Below, in pieces: positions 1 through 11,458 of a stretch of 64,000 nucleotides of DNA; positions within the stretch are counted from its first letter, which is position 1; the number at the start of each line of letters is the position of its first letter. The position numbers and the translations under genes were made by a program. The DNA is from Strongylocentrotus purpuratus (lineage: Eukaryota > Echinodermata > Echinoidea > Camarodonta > Strongylocentrotidae), in assembly GCF_000002235.5 (NCBI RefSeq), contig NW_022145606.1, positions 18,864,254-18,928,253 on the forward strand, read 5' to 3'. The notes beneath the pieces were generated by a model. The model was not told the DNA's origin and searched no databases. It saw only the letters and a program-made list of their open reading frames with translations.

Positions 1-120
1 CAAACAGAAGTTTGTTATTCCTGGCTCATTTTTCCTGATTGAGGTGTCATATGAAAGAGCAGAAAATAAACTTTCTAGAAATGTGAATTTTTCTTCGAAA
101 TTCAGATACCGCCCGCCAAA
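1..120. repeat. Left fragment of duplicated block D
   Basis: These bases closely match 42520-42615 and 56048-56170, which lie upstream of TRIM-4 and TRIM-5. The match stops at about base 121, where the LTR element begins. The other copies continue from here into a further stretch of block D. This marks the left host flank of the large compound insertion. No gene is visible. Confidence 0.75.
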
Positions 121-288
121 TGATAATGTACAAACAGTTTATTATATTGAGCCGATGGCTCTTAAATAAACTGTTTGTACATTATACTTTACTCTTGAAA
201 TTGCTTGATTTTATTGTGATACATACTCATTTCATCAGAACCTAATTTATCGTCAGACCATAATGATTTTCAGTATTTAAATCTGACA
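121..288 (+). repeat. Left terminal repeat of the Gmr1-like element
   Basis: Bases 142-288 match 13671-13817 with one difference. The repeat ends in CA just before the primer-binding site. At its outer edge is a perfect 20-bp inverted repeat, with arms at 124-143 and 165-184 around a 21-base loop. The corresponding part of the right repeat does not have the left arm. Confidence 0.75.
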
Positions 289-291
289 TAT

Positions 292-308
292 TGGCGACCA
301 CGAAGGGA
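292..308 (+). promoter_or_regulatory. Primer-binding site of the LTR element
   Basis: TGGCGACCACGAAGGGA begins three bases after the terminal CA of the left repeat. Position and TGG start fit a tRNA-derived minus-strand primer site. The priming tRNA was not identified. Confidence 0.6.
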
Positions 309-588
309 CAAATTTTGTCTATTTGATAGGTTAGGTTATAATGATTAGATTGTTATCATTGGTTAATATGTCTTGTGATTGTTTTTGTGTAATAATGAAA
401 ACTTGATCTTCTCTCCAGTTTACAGTGTTTGTAGGTTCAAGACTGTTCGGACGGTGGTGCAAGTGCAGGTCGGGGCAGGGAGGCTTCTCTACGTGCCTGT
501 GCCAGAGCTGAGGGCGTGGTGACGTTTGCGCTGCATAAATTGTCTGCATTTGGCAGGTTTGTAAATTTACCTTGGTGTGGCCTGCAGT

Positions 589-3500
589 ATGGAGAGAGAT
601 AAGTTTATTACACAAGGGAAAGAGTTTAATTTGGAGGGGAAGGAATTGAGAACGTATGTTGATGAGTGTGTGCGTGAAGCTAGAGATGAACGAGCGGCAG
701 CAAGGAGTGCCGAGACTGAAGTAATAGCTCAACAGATTAGACTAGAGGAACTAAGGAAAACTAATGGGACGGGACCTAGTTCACAGTCGGGGCACCCACG
801 TAGTAGGCCCAGTATTCCTCCTCTTCCAGTTTTCCAAGAAGGAAAGGATGATATTGACAGTTATTTGTCTAGGTTTGAGAGACATGCCGTAATTGTAGGG
901 TGGGATAAGTCGGATTGGGCACTCGCAATTTGTGCTTTGATGTCGGGTAAGGCTTTGGATATTATTTCAAGACTTACAGTTTCCCAGGTTAAGGATTATG
1001 ACATAGTTAAATCCTCACTTCTAAAAGGATATGATCTTACGGAAGAAGGGTATAGGACTAAGTTTAGGTATGCTAAACTCCATCAGGGGGAAACCTATGT
1101 TCAATATGCCCATAGAATTGAGAAATACTTAGATCGATGGATTGATCTTAGCTCTTATGATGACAATGTTGAAGGTCTGAAGAGCCTGCTCATCCAGGAA
1201 CAGATATTTAATACAAGCAGTAAGGAATGCCTGATGTTCGTTAAGGAACGTCATCCTGGAAAGCTTACAGAAGTATTAACTCTAGCTGATCAATATCATG
1301 ATGCTCATACAGATTTGAGGGTAAGAAGGGTGAAAGCCCAGCAGTCCAGTTCTAACAGTTCAAATAATACTAAGAGTCCAAACAGTTCTACTAGTTCAAG
1401 TAGTGATAAAAGATCAAGTAGGTCTGAGAATCCAACCAACTCTAATCTTTCGAACAAGAAATGTTACACTTATAATAAGTTTGGACATCTTTCTTTCAAT
1501 TGCCCAAGTGGAAAGAAAGGTCGACGTAAGATGGGATCAAGTCTCGTCAAAGGCAGGTCAGCAGATGATATATCAGCCAGACATGATGCTGCAGCAGGAC
1601 CTACTGACTCAAGAGAGACAGCTCATCTGGATGACTCGAAGGGTTTGAGTCTCATCGTGAGAGAAAACCTCACCGAAGATGGAACCGGAGTGAAGCTAGC
1701 ATCTGGCGACACCCTCCCGGTACTATCAGCAGCAGCGAGTGGTTCACCAGTGGAGATGCCAGTCAGCAAGGGAATGGTGAACGGGAAGCTCGTGGATGTT
1801 CTACGTGACAGCGGTTGTACGACTGTCATTGTTCGGCAAGACTTGGTGTCGGAAGAGCAGTTCACTGGAGAACAGCGGACTTGCTTGCTCATTGATCGGA
1901 CGATCAGAACCTTCCAAGTTGCAACGATCGAGCTAGATACTCCTTTCTTCACAGGTAAGGCAGAAGCTTTGTGTGTGCTAACACCCGTGTATGATATTGT
2001 ACTAGGGAACATTTATGGAGCCCGGCAACCAGCTGACCCAGACCAAGACTGGAAGCCAAAAGATCATCAGGCCAACGCAGTAGAGACAAGAGCACAGAAG
2101 CGGAAGGCAGGACGTACGAGGCCTCCCCTTCAAGTACCTGATTCACTGAATGACATTGTGTCTGTGGATGATCTAATCCAGGCCCAGAAGGAGGACAATG
2201 CACTGGATGCTTCCAGGAAACTCGCTGAAAGTGGAGAAAAGAAGATAAGTAAGAGTGGAAATTCGTCTTACTTTCTCGTTAAGAAGGATGTACTCTATAG
2301 AGAATATATTGATGCAACCCCAGGGTCAGATGTACTCGTGCAAGTTGTGGTACCCACTAAATTCAGGAATCAAGTCTTGAAGCTTGCTCACGAATCTATT
2401 CTTGGTGGTCATTTTGGAACTAAAAAGACCCGTGATAAGATTTTGACTCACTTTTTCTGGCCAGGTATGCATGCAGATATAGTGCGGTATTGTCGGTCAT
2501 GTGGACCATGTCAGCGTACTTCGCCTAAGGGGAAGGTTACGAAGGTGCCTCTGGGATCAACCCCTCTCATCGATGAACCTTTTAGACGTGTGGCGATGGA
2601 CCTGGTTGGACCGATAGAACCTGCTACTAGCAAAGGTAATCGGTACATTCTTACCGTTGTAGACTATGCTACACGTTACCCAGAAGCTGTGGCACTTCGC
2701 AGGATTGATGCACAGACAGTTGCAGAGGCACTGATGGACATCTACTCCAGGGTGGGGATACCACGAGAGGTGTTGACAGACCGGGGCAGCCAATTCACAT
2801 CAGAGCTGATGAAGGAAGTCAGTCGTCTATTCTCCATCCGTCAGATGACGACTACACCCTATCATCCCGCTTGCAATGGGTTGGTTGAACGTTTCAACGG
2901 TACCTTGAAGTCTATGCTCCGCAAGATGTGTGAAGAACGACCCAAGGATTGGGGTAGGTATTTGAACCCCCTCTTGTTTGCTTACAGAGAGTCAGTGCAG
3001 GAGAGCACGGGATTCTCACCCTTTGAACTCCTGTTTGGGAGAGCAGTTCGAGGCCCTCTTGCTATCCTACGGGAGCTGTGGACTGGAGAGGTTGATGAAC
3101 CGGATACCAAGACTACATATCAGTATGTATTGGATCTGAAAGACAGGCTGCAATTGACTTGTGAAGTTGCCCAACAGAATCTCAGCAAATCAGCAGAGAG
3201 GTACAGGAGACAGTACAATAAGAAAGCAAAGGAGAGAAAGTTTGAAGTTGATGATGAAGTCCTTCTTCTACTTCCGAGTGACAACAACAAACTGTTGATG
3301 CACTGGAAAGGACCCTTCAAGGTGGTAAAGAAGATAGGACAAATGGACTACAGAATTGATAAGGATGGAAAGATAAAATCCTTCCATGCAAATCTTCTGA
3401 AGAAGTACTACAGGAGAGAGGAGAGTGCAGGTGGGTTTGATGTTGCTGGTGTTTCTGTTGTGGATGATGGCTTGTCTGAGGAATGTAGCGAAGGAGAGAA

Positions 3501-4980
3501 TGAAGATGTAAACCATTCTTCGAGAAAGGATATTCTTCATCTCCCCAATCTTACCCCAACAGAATCTCTCAAAGATGTGCAGATCAGTCCACATCTAGAT
3601 GATAAGCAGCGTGAGGAGGTCAACTCTCTTTTACGGGAGTATGAAGAAGTTTTGACTGATATGCCGGGATTGACAAACTTAGGTAAGCATGACATTAAAC
3701 TTGTCCATAAGGAACCCATTAAGAGTAAACCGTACCCATTACCACATGCTTTGCGAGGTAAGGTGAAGGAGGAGGTTCAGAAGATGATAGATGTTGGCAT
3801 AGTTGAATCCTCGTCTTCTCCTTATGCATCCCCGGTAGTGATGGTAAAGAAGAAAGATGGGACGATCAGGTTTTGTTGTGATTATCGTAAGTTAAATCAA
3901 GTTACCGTAACTGATGCAGAACCGATACCTGATCAGGAAGAAATATTTGCAAAACTTTCTAGGGCCAAGTATTTCACAAAGATTGATCTAACCAAAGGGT
4001 ATTGGCAAGTACCCTTAACAGAGGAAGCCAAGGAACTGACAGCATTTGTGACACCAGATGGTTTGTATCAATTTCGAAGCATGCCATTTGGGCTAGTTAA
4101 TGCTCCGGCAAGCTTTAGTCGTATCATGAGGGCTTTGCTCCGTGGCTTGCATGGTGTAGACAATTTCATTGATGATATTTTGATCCATACAGTAAGTTTT
4201 GAGGAGCATTTAGATACCCTCCGTGAGGTGTTCGAGAGACTGAGGAGAGCAAACTTGACAGCGAGGCCTACCAAGTGCACTGTAGGATGTGTAAGTATCG
4301 AATTTCTTGGTCATCGAATAGGTCAAGGAGAGCTTCGACCAGTGCAAGACAAAGTCGATGCAGTTCAAGGAGCTGCGAGACCTAAGACCAAAAAGCAACT
4401 TCGATCCTTTCTAGGTCTTGTGGGTTATTACAGACGGTTTGTTCCCAACTTCGCAGCATTAGCAGTACCACTGACTGACCGAACGAAGAAAGGAGAGCCA
4501 CTTCTAGTGAAATGGGGAGATGCGGAAGAGGCAGCTTTCACTACCTTGAAAAAGAAACTTGCTAGTGAACCCATCCTCCATCTTCCGGACTTAGATCTTC
4601 CTTTCATCCTGAGGACTGATGCCTCAGATCATGGTCTCGGTGCAATTCTGCTACAAGAGACAGAAGGGAAGAAGTTCCCTATCGCCTACGCTAGTAGGAA
4701 ACCTCTCCCAAGAGAGCAGCGCTACTGTGTTATGGAACGTGAATGCTTAGCAGTAGTCTGGGGTGTTCAGAAGTTCGAACCATACCTCTACGGCAAGCAT
4801 TTTGAACTAGAAACTGATCACCAGCCACTGCAGTGTATCACGAAATCAAAAGTCGCGAACTCAAGGATTCTGAGATGGGCTCTGGCGCTTCAACCGTACC
4901 ATTTTAGCATCACAGCTATCAAGGGCAGTGAAAACGTCGGTGCAGACTACTTAAGTAGGATACCAGATACCAGTAGTTGA
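589..4980 (+). CDS. Gag-Pol polyprotein of the Gmr1-like element
   Basis: This single long frame carries the retrotransposon's structural and enzymatic parts. From the first ATG at 589 the order is: gag-like region with an arginine/serine-rich tail (about residues 1-320), protease-like region (about 390-470), integrase zinc-binding HHCC module (about 600-645), integrase core (about 665-815), reverse transcriptase (about 1065-1245) and RNase H (about 1335-1460). The integrase-before-RT order places it in the Gmr1 group. The frame is also open a few codons upstream of 589, without another ATG. It is much longer and more GC-balanced than anything else on this side of the window. It is an element gene, not a host gene. 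Confidence 0.85.
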   Translation: MERDKFITQGKEFNLEGKELRTYVDECVREARDERAAARSAETEVIAQQIRLEELRKTNGTGPSSQSGHPRSRPSIPPLPVFQEGKDDIDSYLSRFERHAVIVGWDKSDWALAICALMSGKALDIISRLTVSQVKDYDIVKSSLLKGYDLTEEGYRTKFRYAKLHQGETYVQYAHRIEKYLDRWIDLSSYDDNVEGLKSLLIQEQIFNTSSKECLMFVKERHPGKLTEVLTLADQYHDAHTDLRVRRVKAQQSSSNSSNNTKSPNSSTSSSSDKRSSRSENPTNSNLSNKKCYTYNKFGHLSFNCPSGKKGRRKMGSSLVKGRSADDISARHDAAAGPTDSRETAHLDDSKGLSLIVRENLTEDGTGVKLASGDTLPVLSAAASGSPVEMPVSKGMVNGKLVDVLRDSGCTTVIVRQDLVSEEQFTGEQRTCLLIDRTIRTFQVATIELDTPFFTGKAEALCVLTPVYDIVLGNIYGARQPADPDQDWKPKDHQANAVETRAQKRKAGRTRPPLQVPDSLNDIVSVDDLIQAQKEDNALDASRKLAESGEKKISKSGNSSYFLVKKDVLYREYIDATPGSDVLVQVVVPTKFRNQVLKLAHESILGGHFGTKKTRDKILTHFFWPGMHADIVRYCRSCGPCQRTSPKGKVTKVPLGSTPLIDEPFRRVAMDLVGPIEPATSKGNRYILTVVDYATRYPEAVALRRIDAQTVAEALMDIYSRVGIPREVLTDRGSQFTSELMKEVSRLFSIRQMTTTPYHPACNGLVERFNGTLKSMLRKMCEERPKDWGRYLNPLLFAYRESVQESTGFSPFELLFGRAVRGPLAILRELWTGEVDEPDTKTTYQYVLDLKDRLQLTCEVAQQNLSKSAERYRRQYNKKAKERKFEVDDEVLLLLPSDNNKLLMHWKGPFKVVKKIGQMDYRIDKDGKIKSFHANLLKKYYRREESAGGFDVAGVSVVDDGLSEECSEGENEDVNHSSRKDILHLPNLTPTESLKDVQISPHLDDKQREEVNSLLREYEEVLTDMPGLTNLGKHDIKLVHKEPIKSKPYPLPHALRGKVKEEVQKMIDVGIVESSSSPYASPVVMVKKKDGTIRFCCDYRKLNQVTVTDAEPIPDQEEIFAKLSRAKYFTKIDLTKGYWQVPLTEEAKELTAFVTPDGLYQFRSMPFGLVNAPASFSRIMRALLRGLHGVDNFIDDILIHTVSFEEHLDTLREVFERLRRANLTARPTKCTVGCVSIEFLGHRIGQGELRPVQDKVDAVQGAARPKTKKQLRSFLGLVGYYRRFVPNFAALAVPLTDRTKKGEPLLVKWGDAEEAAFTTLKKKLASEPILHLPDLDLPFILRTDASDHGLGAILLQETEGKKFPIAYASRKPLPREQRYCVMERECLAVVWGVQKFEPYLYGKHFELETDHQPLQCITKSKVANSRILRWALALQPYHFSITAIKGSENVGADYLSRIPDTSS

Positions 4981-5544
4981 TTTCAAGTAAAGCAGGAACA
5001 GAAGGTTTTTTTTTTTTAATAATTATTATTGATCTTTATATTTTCCTGTAAACAAATTTTCCTCGTATAGAATGAGAAAACCACTCTGAAATTTTCCTTG
5101 CATAGAATGAGAAAACCACTCTGAATTTTTTTTCTGAAATTATATAAATTTCTTGAAGGAAGGGGAGATATGTCACAATGTGACTGGGATTTCTTTTTTA
5201 GACAGAGAATGTAATGGACAGGTGTTAGATGAATAGATGTTGTTGGTAGCAATTTACTAGGTCAACTAACTTGGGTCTCTAGTAGAGCAGGTGTCTGTCT
5301 TTGTCTGTGTGTGGGGAAAGGATGAGGAGAATGTTAATAGGAAAGTTTTGTATAGAGGATTCAGTAAAAGGAATTTGGATGGACAGTTTTGGCATGAGAG
5401 GAATACAAAGAATGTTAAAGAGGTTACTATTGAGAGAGCCAACGTGGATTAGAGATTTAGGGTAGTTTAATCAGATTGCACATGAGATCTCGAGAGGAGC
5501 AGACCTTTCAGAATTTGGTCTGATTTTGGGGAGTGAATGAGGGG
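4981..5544 (+). other. Non-coding tail of the LTR element with polypurine tract
   Basis: No coding sequence is seen. A short direct repeat (about 30 bases, GAATGAGAAAACCACTCTGA type) occurs near 5069-5090 and 5106-5126. A purine-rich tract at 5528-5544 sits directly before the TG that starts the right terminal repeat. It fits the plus-strand primer of LTR elements. Confidence 0.6.
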
Positions 5545-5926
5545 TGTTGGCCACGAAGGTAAAAGTTACAGCCACAGGCTATAAGCATGCAGTTGCTGGC
5601 ATAGACTTTCCCTATACTATGGGACCAGGCAAGAACCAGGCAGCACAGGCCGACGTGGTAGAAGCCTCATCAGCCCTCGCCTCAACTTGAATCATCATTT
5701 GAACATCTGAACTGGACAAGCTGGGCTCGTAGCCATAACCCTAGGCACCATCAGTGAATGGACATGTGTTCGTAGTCGACAAGCTCAGGCAACCTACTCG
5801 CGTCAAGTCGTTGAGTCAACGCCCAGTGCTGTCGTACACCGGTCAGGCTTAGCAGGTCATGCATCATATCGCACCGGGTTACTACATACACCAGAGTATT
5901 TGGTTCCGCCTATTCAGAAACAGGAA

Positions 5927-7010
5927 CCCAGATAACAATACGACGTTACGCCAACGTGGGGCCAACGTAAGCTGTTACGTTGGTCCAACGTCGCCAACAT
6001 GATGTTGGGCCCACGGCTTTCTTGCCGGTGGGCCAACGTTGGCCCGACAGTGACAAAATGACATTAAGCCAACATCGGGCCAACGTTACGCCGACCCCTA
6101 TCCGACCATATGTGCCGATGTCCTCCCGACATTGAACCAACGTTATGCCAACCTCTTTTCCACCGTATGCCGACGTCTTTCCGACATTGGACCAACGTCG
6201 TCCCGACCCTTTTTTAACCATGTGCCGACGTACGACCAACGTTATGCCAACCCCTATCCCACCATGTGCCGACGTTGTTCCGACATTGGATAAACGTTAT
6301 GCCAACCCTTATCCCACCATGTGCCGACGTCTCCTCGACATTGGCCCAACGTTATACCAACCCCTTTTCAACCATGTGCCGACTTAGTTCCGACATTGGA
6401 CCAACGTTATGCCAACCCCTATCCCACCATGTGCCGACGTCGTGGGCTGTTACGTTGCGCCATCGTCGTCAATGTGATGTTGGGCCAACGGCTTTCTTGC
6501 CGGCGGGCCAACGTTGGCTCGACAGCGACGAAATGACATTAAGCCAACATCGGGCCAACGTCCCCCCGACGTATGACCAACGTCATGTCAACCCCTATCC
6601 CACCATATGCCGACATAGGACAAACGTAATGCCAACCCCTTTTCCACCATGTGCCGACGTCTCCCTGACGTAGGACCAACGTAATGCCAACCCCTTTTAC
6701 ACTATGTGCCGACGTCTCCCCGACGTTGTCCTAACGTAATGCCAACCCCTTTTCCACCATGTGCCGACGTCTCCCTGACGTAGGACCAACGTAATGCCAA
6801 CCCCTTTTACACTATGTGCCGACGTCTCCCCGACGTTGTCCTAACATAATGCCAACCCTTTTCCCACCAAGTGCCGACCCCTCTTCCACCATGTGCCAAT
6901 GCTAGACCAACGTTATGCCAACCTCTTCTCCACCATTTGCCGACGTAGAAGCAACGTTATGCCAACCCGTATCCTACCATGTGCCGACGTTGTACCTCCC
7001 CTTTCCAGTT
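5927..7010. repeat. Left subterminal tandem array, about 55-bp units
   Basis: Units of about 55 bases, built around ATGCCAACCCC, CACCATGTGCCGACG and GGACCAACGTTATG, run from about 6080 to 7010. A longer block of about 120 bases at 5950-6080 recurs at 6437-6570. A 110-base segment at about 6640-6750 is repeated almost exactly at 6750-6860. Open frames across this region on both strands come from the repetition and are not genes. Confidence 0.85.
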
Positions 7011-8767
7011 CATGCCAACATTCTTCTGACATTACCAACACCAACTCAAAAACATATTCACACCAACATCAGTCGTCCGTTCATAAGAACATCGTCAAGA
7101 TCATACTACATCGGACATGTACAATCATTCAAACACATGCATCACAACATGACAAGGAAAAGCCAAGACTAGTAGTTTAAGATTGGATGGATTAAATAAA
7201 TAAACAGAGCAAAATCCACAAAATGAAGATAGTAACAATTTCATCAAAATTAGACTGAATTTGAGAAAAGTTCATTATAGAACTCGACTTAGATCCCTCT
7301 GGAAGATATGTATAATAACAATATTGAAGCAAGAGGGACATGTTATTTTAATTTCGTCATGTCTATTATCTTGTACATTTTAATCACTATCAAAACTTGA
7401 TAACAACTTATTTGTCCCATTTTAATGAAAAGTTCACCATCTTGCTTCTAAGAATTTGCTCTGAATACATCCCCCTCCCTCCAAAACAAAAGAACAAGGA
7501 AAATAAACTGATTTTGTGATAAAACATACTTTATTTTATGTGTAATAAACAAATTGTTGTAAATGTGAATACAATTATTGTACATCTTTCTTTTGTATTT
7601 TCGTTTGAATTCGAAAAAGATGTAAACATAGTTTCAAGTTCAAGGTATCTCAATGTGTCACAATATAGGCCTACTATCAATGAATGCTAGGACGATAGGA
7701 GCTGTTATAAAATGAATTGTCGCTTACACGTAACACAACATAACATACTGAAATTTATTGTACGAATATAATAAACAATCCTCACAACTTCCCGAGTAAA
7801 ACAAAACAAACTTTCTGGCAGACGAACACGATTGCTTATGACAAGATTCCTTTACATATGTACAGCACAAAAATATAAAGAAATTAATAAAGTGTCCACC
7901 ATTTGCATACCAAGAACTAGGCAATTAATGTAAACAATGTCCCATAAAAAATAAAAAATAAAATTCAGAGAAATTGCCAACATTTTTTATGCTTAGGCAT
8001 TTCAGAGATGCTGATACATTTCGTCGCCATATCTATTGTTAACACATCTACAAACTGTTTTTTTTTTAGGAGGGATGGTATACATTGCTTGAATGTGTGA
8101 AGTAAAGCAATCGCTAAATGTTTATATAACAAGAGAGGAAATTTGAAAGTGAAGTAAGAAAGAGCAGAGCTTGTAAAGGGAAAAACACAAGTTTCTTCAC
8201 TCTGATATACCACTTTCAATATTTCTTTAAATTGAGAAGAAGGTAGTACGAAAAACATTCAGTCACTTAGATATATGAAACATTTTTTTCTTACCTTTGA
8301 AATTCTTTATAGCATGCATTTAGTTGACACGTTATACAGGCATTCAAATCAATTATGACCTTCTTCGACTCATGGTATAGCTCTCTTTTTAAAATTGGGC
8401 CATTAGTGAAATTTCACCACAATAAATAACAAGTAAAGATGCATAGCACACTATTTAATAACAAAAGTTATTGTTTATGTTTGTGTACAAAACATAATGC
8501 CTGCAGAGCTGGCTAGCAAGCACCGTAGCTTGCCTAAGCGGAGATCGTTCTTGATATAACATCACTAATCCTTTGGTCAATCATTCCGAGGAACTCTGAG
8601 AATTGTAAGGGGCGGGGTCCACCATTAGACGAGCAACTTGGAGAGGTTTTCAAAAAATTGTAAAAAATATAAGGAGGCATTTATTTATGAAACAATTGTT
8701 ATTATGTTGCTTTAAAAGGGTCTTGATACAAGACATAAAAGTTTTAATTTCCTAAGGCAATGGACCT

Positions 8768-8829
8768 TTAAAGAATGGGTTGGTCGGAATCAAAATCTTG
8801 TCTAGCTTGTGGTGGTACAACTTCGACAT
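8768..8829 (-). CDS. Candidate terminal exon inside the TIR transposon
   Basis: On the minus strand a strong acceptor, a long T-rich tract followed by GCCGCAG (8830-8836), is followed by 62 bases. These read as an acidic, glutamine-containing tail (VEVVPPQARQDFDSDQPIL) ending at TAA (8770-8768). One base from an upstream exon would be needed to complete the first codon. The protein is not recognised. The call rests on the splice-like boundary and the protein-like composition only. Confidence 0.3.
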
Positions 8830-9959
8830 CTGCGGCAAAAAAAAAGAAGAAGAAAGAAACCAAACAAGATTTAAAAGCAGATCATGGAAACATCACCTTG
8901 AAATAGTACGGATATTAATCAAATAGTACGGCATTCAAGGGAAGTAGTCCTGAGTGGCACATCCTCCCTAGTTTTGATGAAATTTCATGGATAGAAGTAC
9001 TTTGTCATGAAAATAACTTCGTTCAAACTTTAGAGCGAATGACCCAGACGTATGGAAATTAGAAAGGAAGGGATTTCTTTTATTTTTGTCTTGTTTAATT
9101 AGAATAGCATCAAACACTCTTCTTAACAAAGGAAATATACATTTGAGGTAAAATGGCAGTAATATTCTTCAATAGAAAGAACCAATTTATAGTATCTGTT
9201 TGCTCAGTGTTGAGATGCTTGATTGATAACAGTTTAAAGCCCCTCTTAAGTGTTGGATCCCAAAATTAGCCAAAGAATAGATGGCACAATCTCACTTAAA
9301 TGGTATGATGTAAAAGAGGATGTCATTAACACCCGGACACTTCTGCAAATAGAATATTGCCCTAACAAATGTGTTTGAAGTAGAATATGGATGAAAGAAT
9401 ACAAAATTTGCGTTTTCTGCATACAACACAAAACCCTTAGTAAGTTTGTATTCTTTCTAATTTTTAGGACAAATTTTTGAAGAAGAGTGGCATTTTCTTT
9501 CACATCATTACAACATTGAAGAGAAATGTGAAGCTCCCAATACTTTTTTTTGTATTTATGTAAGCTCCCAATACTTGAGAGAGCTCGAGGGGCTTCAAAG
9601 TAGAAACAAAAACACAAAGCTATATCGTTAGTTGCTTATACAAGAAACAAATCAATTGACTGTGTTTTGTTTTTTGTGGCACCCTGCATTCAGAATCGTT
9701 TCCCAAAAAATACTGCTATAAGCAGTATTTCAAGATTTGTTGTTGTTGAATAGTTTTGTAAGTGATCACAATGCAGTTTCTCAATATAATCAGGAAAAAG
9801 ATACTAGCATCCGTTAGCAGCTATGTCCTACACAAACGTATATTAATCCAGTACATTTGTACTTTGTGTGCAGGGCACAACTATAACGAATACTAAGAAG
9901 TGCTATCCTGTCTACATGTATAACTAAATACAAAATGAATAAAATGCCAAATGACATAC

Positions 9960-10170
9960 CCATATTTCTTAATGTTGAGGTCAATGGGGTCATTGGGGTC
10001 GACAGTGTTCTGGAGGTTGATGGGGTCGATGTCGAAGGGGTCCTTGGTGCTGTTGATGCTGTTCTGGATGATCGAGGTAGGGGTAGCTGGATCTGAACGG
10101 GTAGAGGAATCTGGAATTTGTTGTAAAGTTGACGATATGAAATGCAGGATTTCATATTTAAATTTCAGAA
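9960..10170 (-). CDS. Candidate internal exon inside the TIR transposon
   Basis: On the minus strand an open frame without a start codon runs from upstream of 10170 to a donor-like GG/GTATGT at 9961-9951. It encodes a polar, aspartate- and asparagine-rich segment with the motifs STRSDPATPTS, DPFDIDPINLQ and DPNDPIDLN. Such composition fits a linker region of a nuclear or transposase protein, but no family is recognised. The upstream boundary is not fixed. The 106-residue frame on the + strand here is probably a shadow. Confidence 0.3.
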
Positions 10171-10725
10171 TTGTAGGGATTATGGGAGAAAAAAGTATTG
10201 GGATTTGGAAGAGCTATATAGAATTGAATGTATTAATAAAGAACGTCAGAATTTTAAAAATAAATAATTAGAATATTTACCTTCAGTTAAAATTATAGCA
10301 ATTTAATATACATGTGCATAAACAATAAAAACTAATTTGAAAATGGGAATAAAAATGCAGCAATAATCAAATTTGTGAATTAAAATTGTGAATGAAAATT
10401 ATGGGATCGATCAGTGTTACCCCCGCCCCCAATATTTTTTCCTATTTACTATTTGATCAAATTGAGGTTCTTGGCCAATTGCGACTTTAAATGATTGCAA
10501 ATGCCAAAATGAGGGTAATTCCCACCAGCTACCTCTTTCACATCACACTCAAAATCCACTAAATGTGTTGATACAAAGTTCTTGCATATTTTGGCAGACT
10601 TGGCACACTCCCTTGTAAGATTTCAGGAGGCTAGAAACATGTACTAGCGGGATATCTTAATTCACAGCCCAATCTCGTAATTTATTCCTTTTCGAACTGA
10701 ATCATCATCAGCATATATTGAGCTC

Positions 10726-11016
10726 CTACAGAGTATAGTATAGTATAGACCTACTTCTAAATCTGAAAGTATCAGAGACTATAATATCATTTAGATATGC
10801 ATAAAAAAATGATGCGTCTTCCCATTCAGCTCTATTTGATTCAATTGGTCTTTCCAACAATGCATCAGCACCTTCAACACTTGTAACACCAACAGATTCA
10901 CAATCATTTGATTCATGGTCGATATTGCATATTGGGATGAACATCATCACTGTCACGGACGCTGCAACATGATGCATCAATACATCACCTAGGTCTAACT
11001 CTAAGTCAGGAACATA
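10726..11016 (-). CDS. Candidate coding stretch inside the TIR transposon
   Basis: This minus-strand frame is open from just after a stop at 11019 to a TAA at 10726 and holds about 96 codons. The first ATG lies at 10980. Its middle part is acidic and protein-like (motifs NIDHESNDCESVG and RPIESNRAEWEDAS). A GTAGGT near the 3' end may be a splice donor. It could belong to the same broken or spliced gene as the stretches at 9960-10170 and 8768-8829. Function is unknown. Confidence 0.3.
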   Translation of the reverse strand, partial: YVPDLELDLGDVLMHHVAASVTVMMFIPICNIDHESNDCESVGVTSVEGADALLERPIESNRAEWEDASFFYAYLNDIIVSDTFRFRSRSILYYTL

Positions 11017-11458
11017 TTAACATTTATCACGGCAAACACTCAATGCATCTGATGCCGACACTTCGGCCCCCATCATAGCCATCATAGCCATCACTCACAC
11101 TTCAATTGCACGCAGCGGGTGTGCATGCTAATTAAGCGTACGCCGAGCGGTACACTCGTAATCATGCACTTTCACTTTCATTTGGACAGGGAATTATCAA
11201 TGATTACTTTAACAATTTCTCATGCTATTTCCCTCGCTTTGTGACGGGGAGTTCTCACACTATACAATTTATCAGTTTCACGCGACATGCTCACAAAAAT
11301 AACGTTGAAAGAGAAAGAAAATCATTCATTTACCATGCAGTGTTGGTACTCCCCGGCAACTGATCCAGACAAATGGACAGGATATGGCTGACGTACGTTG
11401 CATTGCAATTGCATGAGCACATGGGCATGCGCACGCATGCAATTTTTTTTTTACCCGG

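Larger units (their letters stand above)
7011..11458. other. AT-rich interior of the TIR transposon
   Basis: About 4.4 kb of mostly AT-rich DNA lies between the two arrays. No transposase domain was recognised. Three minus-strand stretches with protein-like composition are listed separately (10726-11016, 9960-10170, 8768-8829). The rest (7011-8767 and 8830-9959) shows only short frames with no recognisable motif. Confidence 0.5.

Noticed and set aside
5946-7180. Proline/threonine-rich frames in the left array
   Set aside because: They are translations of the 55-bp array; both strands are open to a similar degree.
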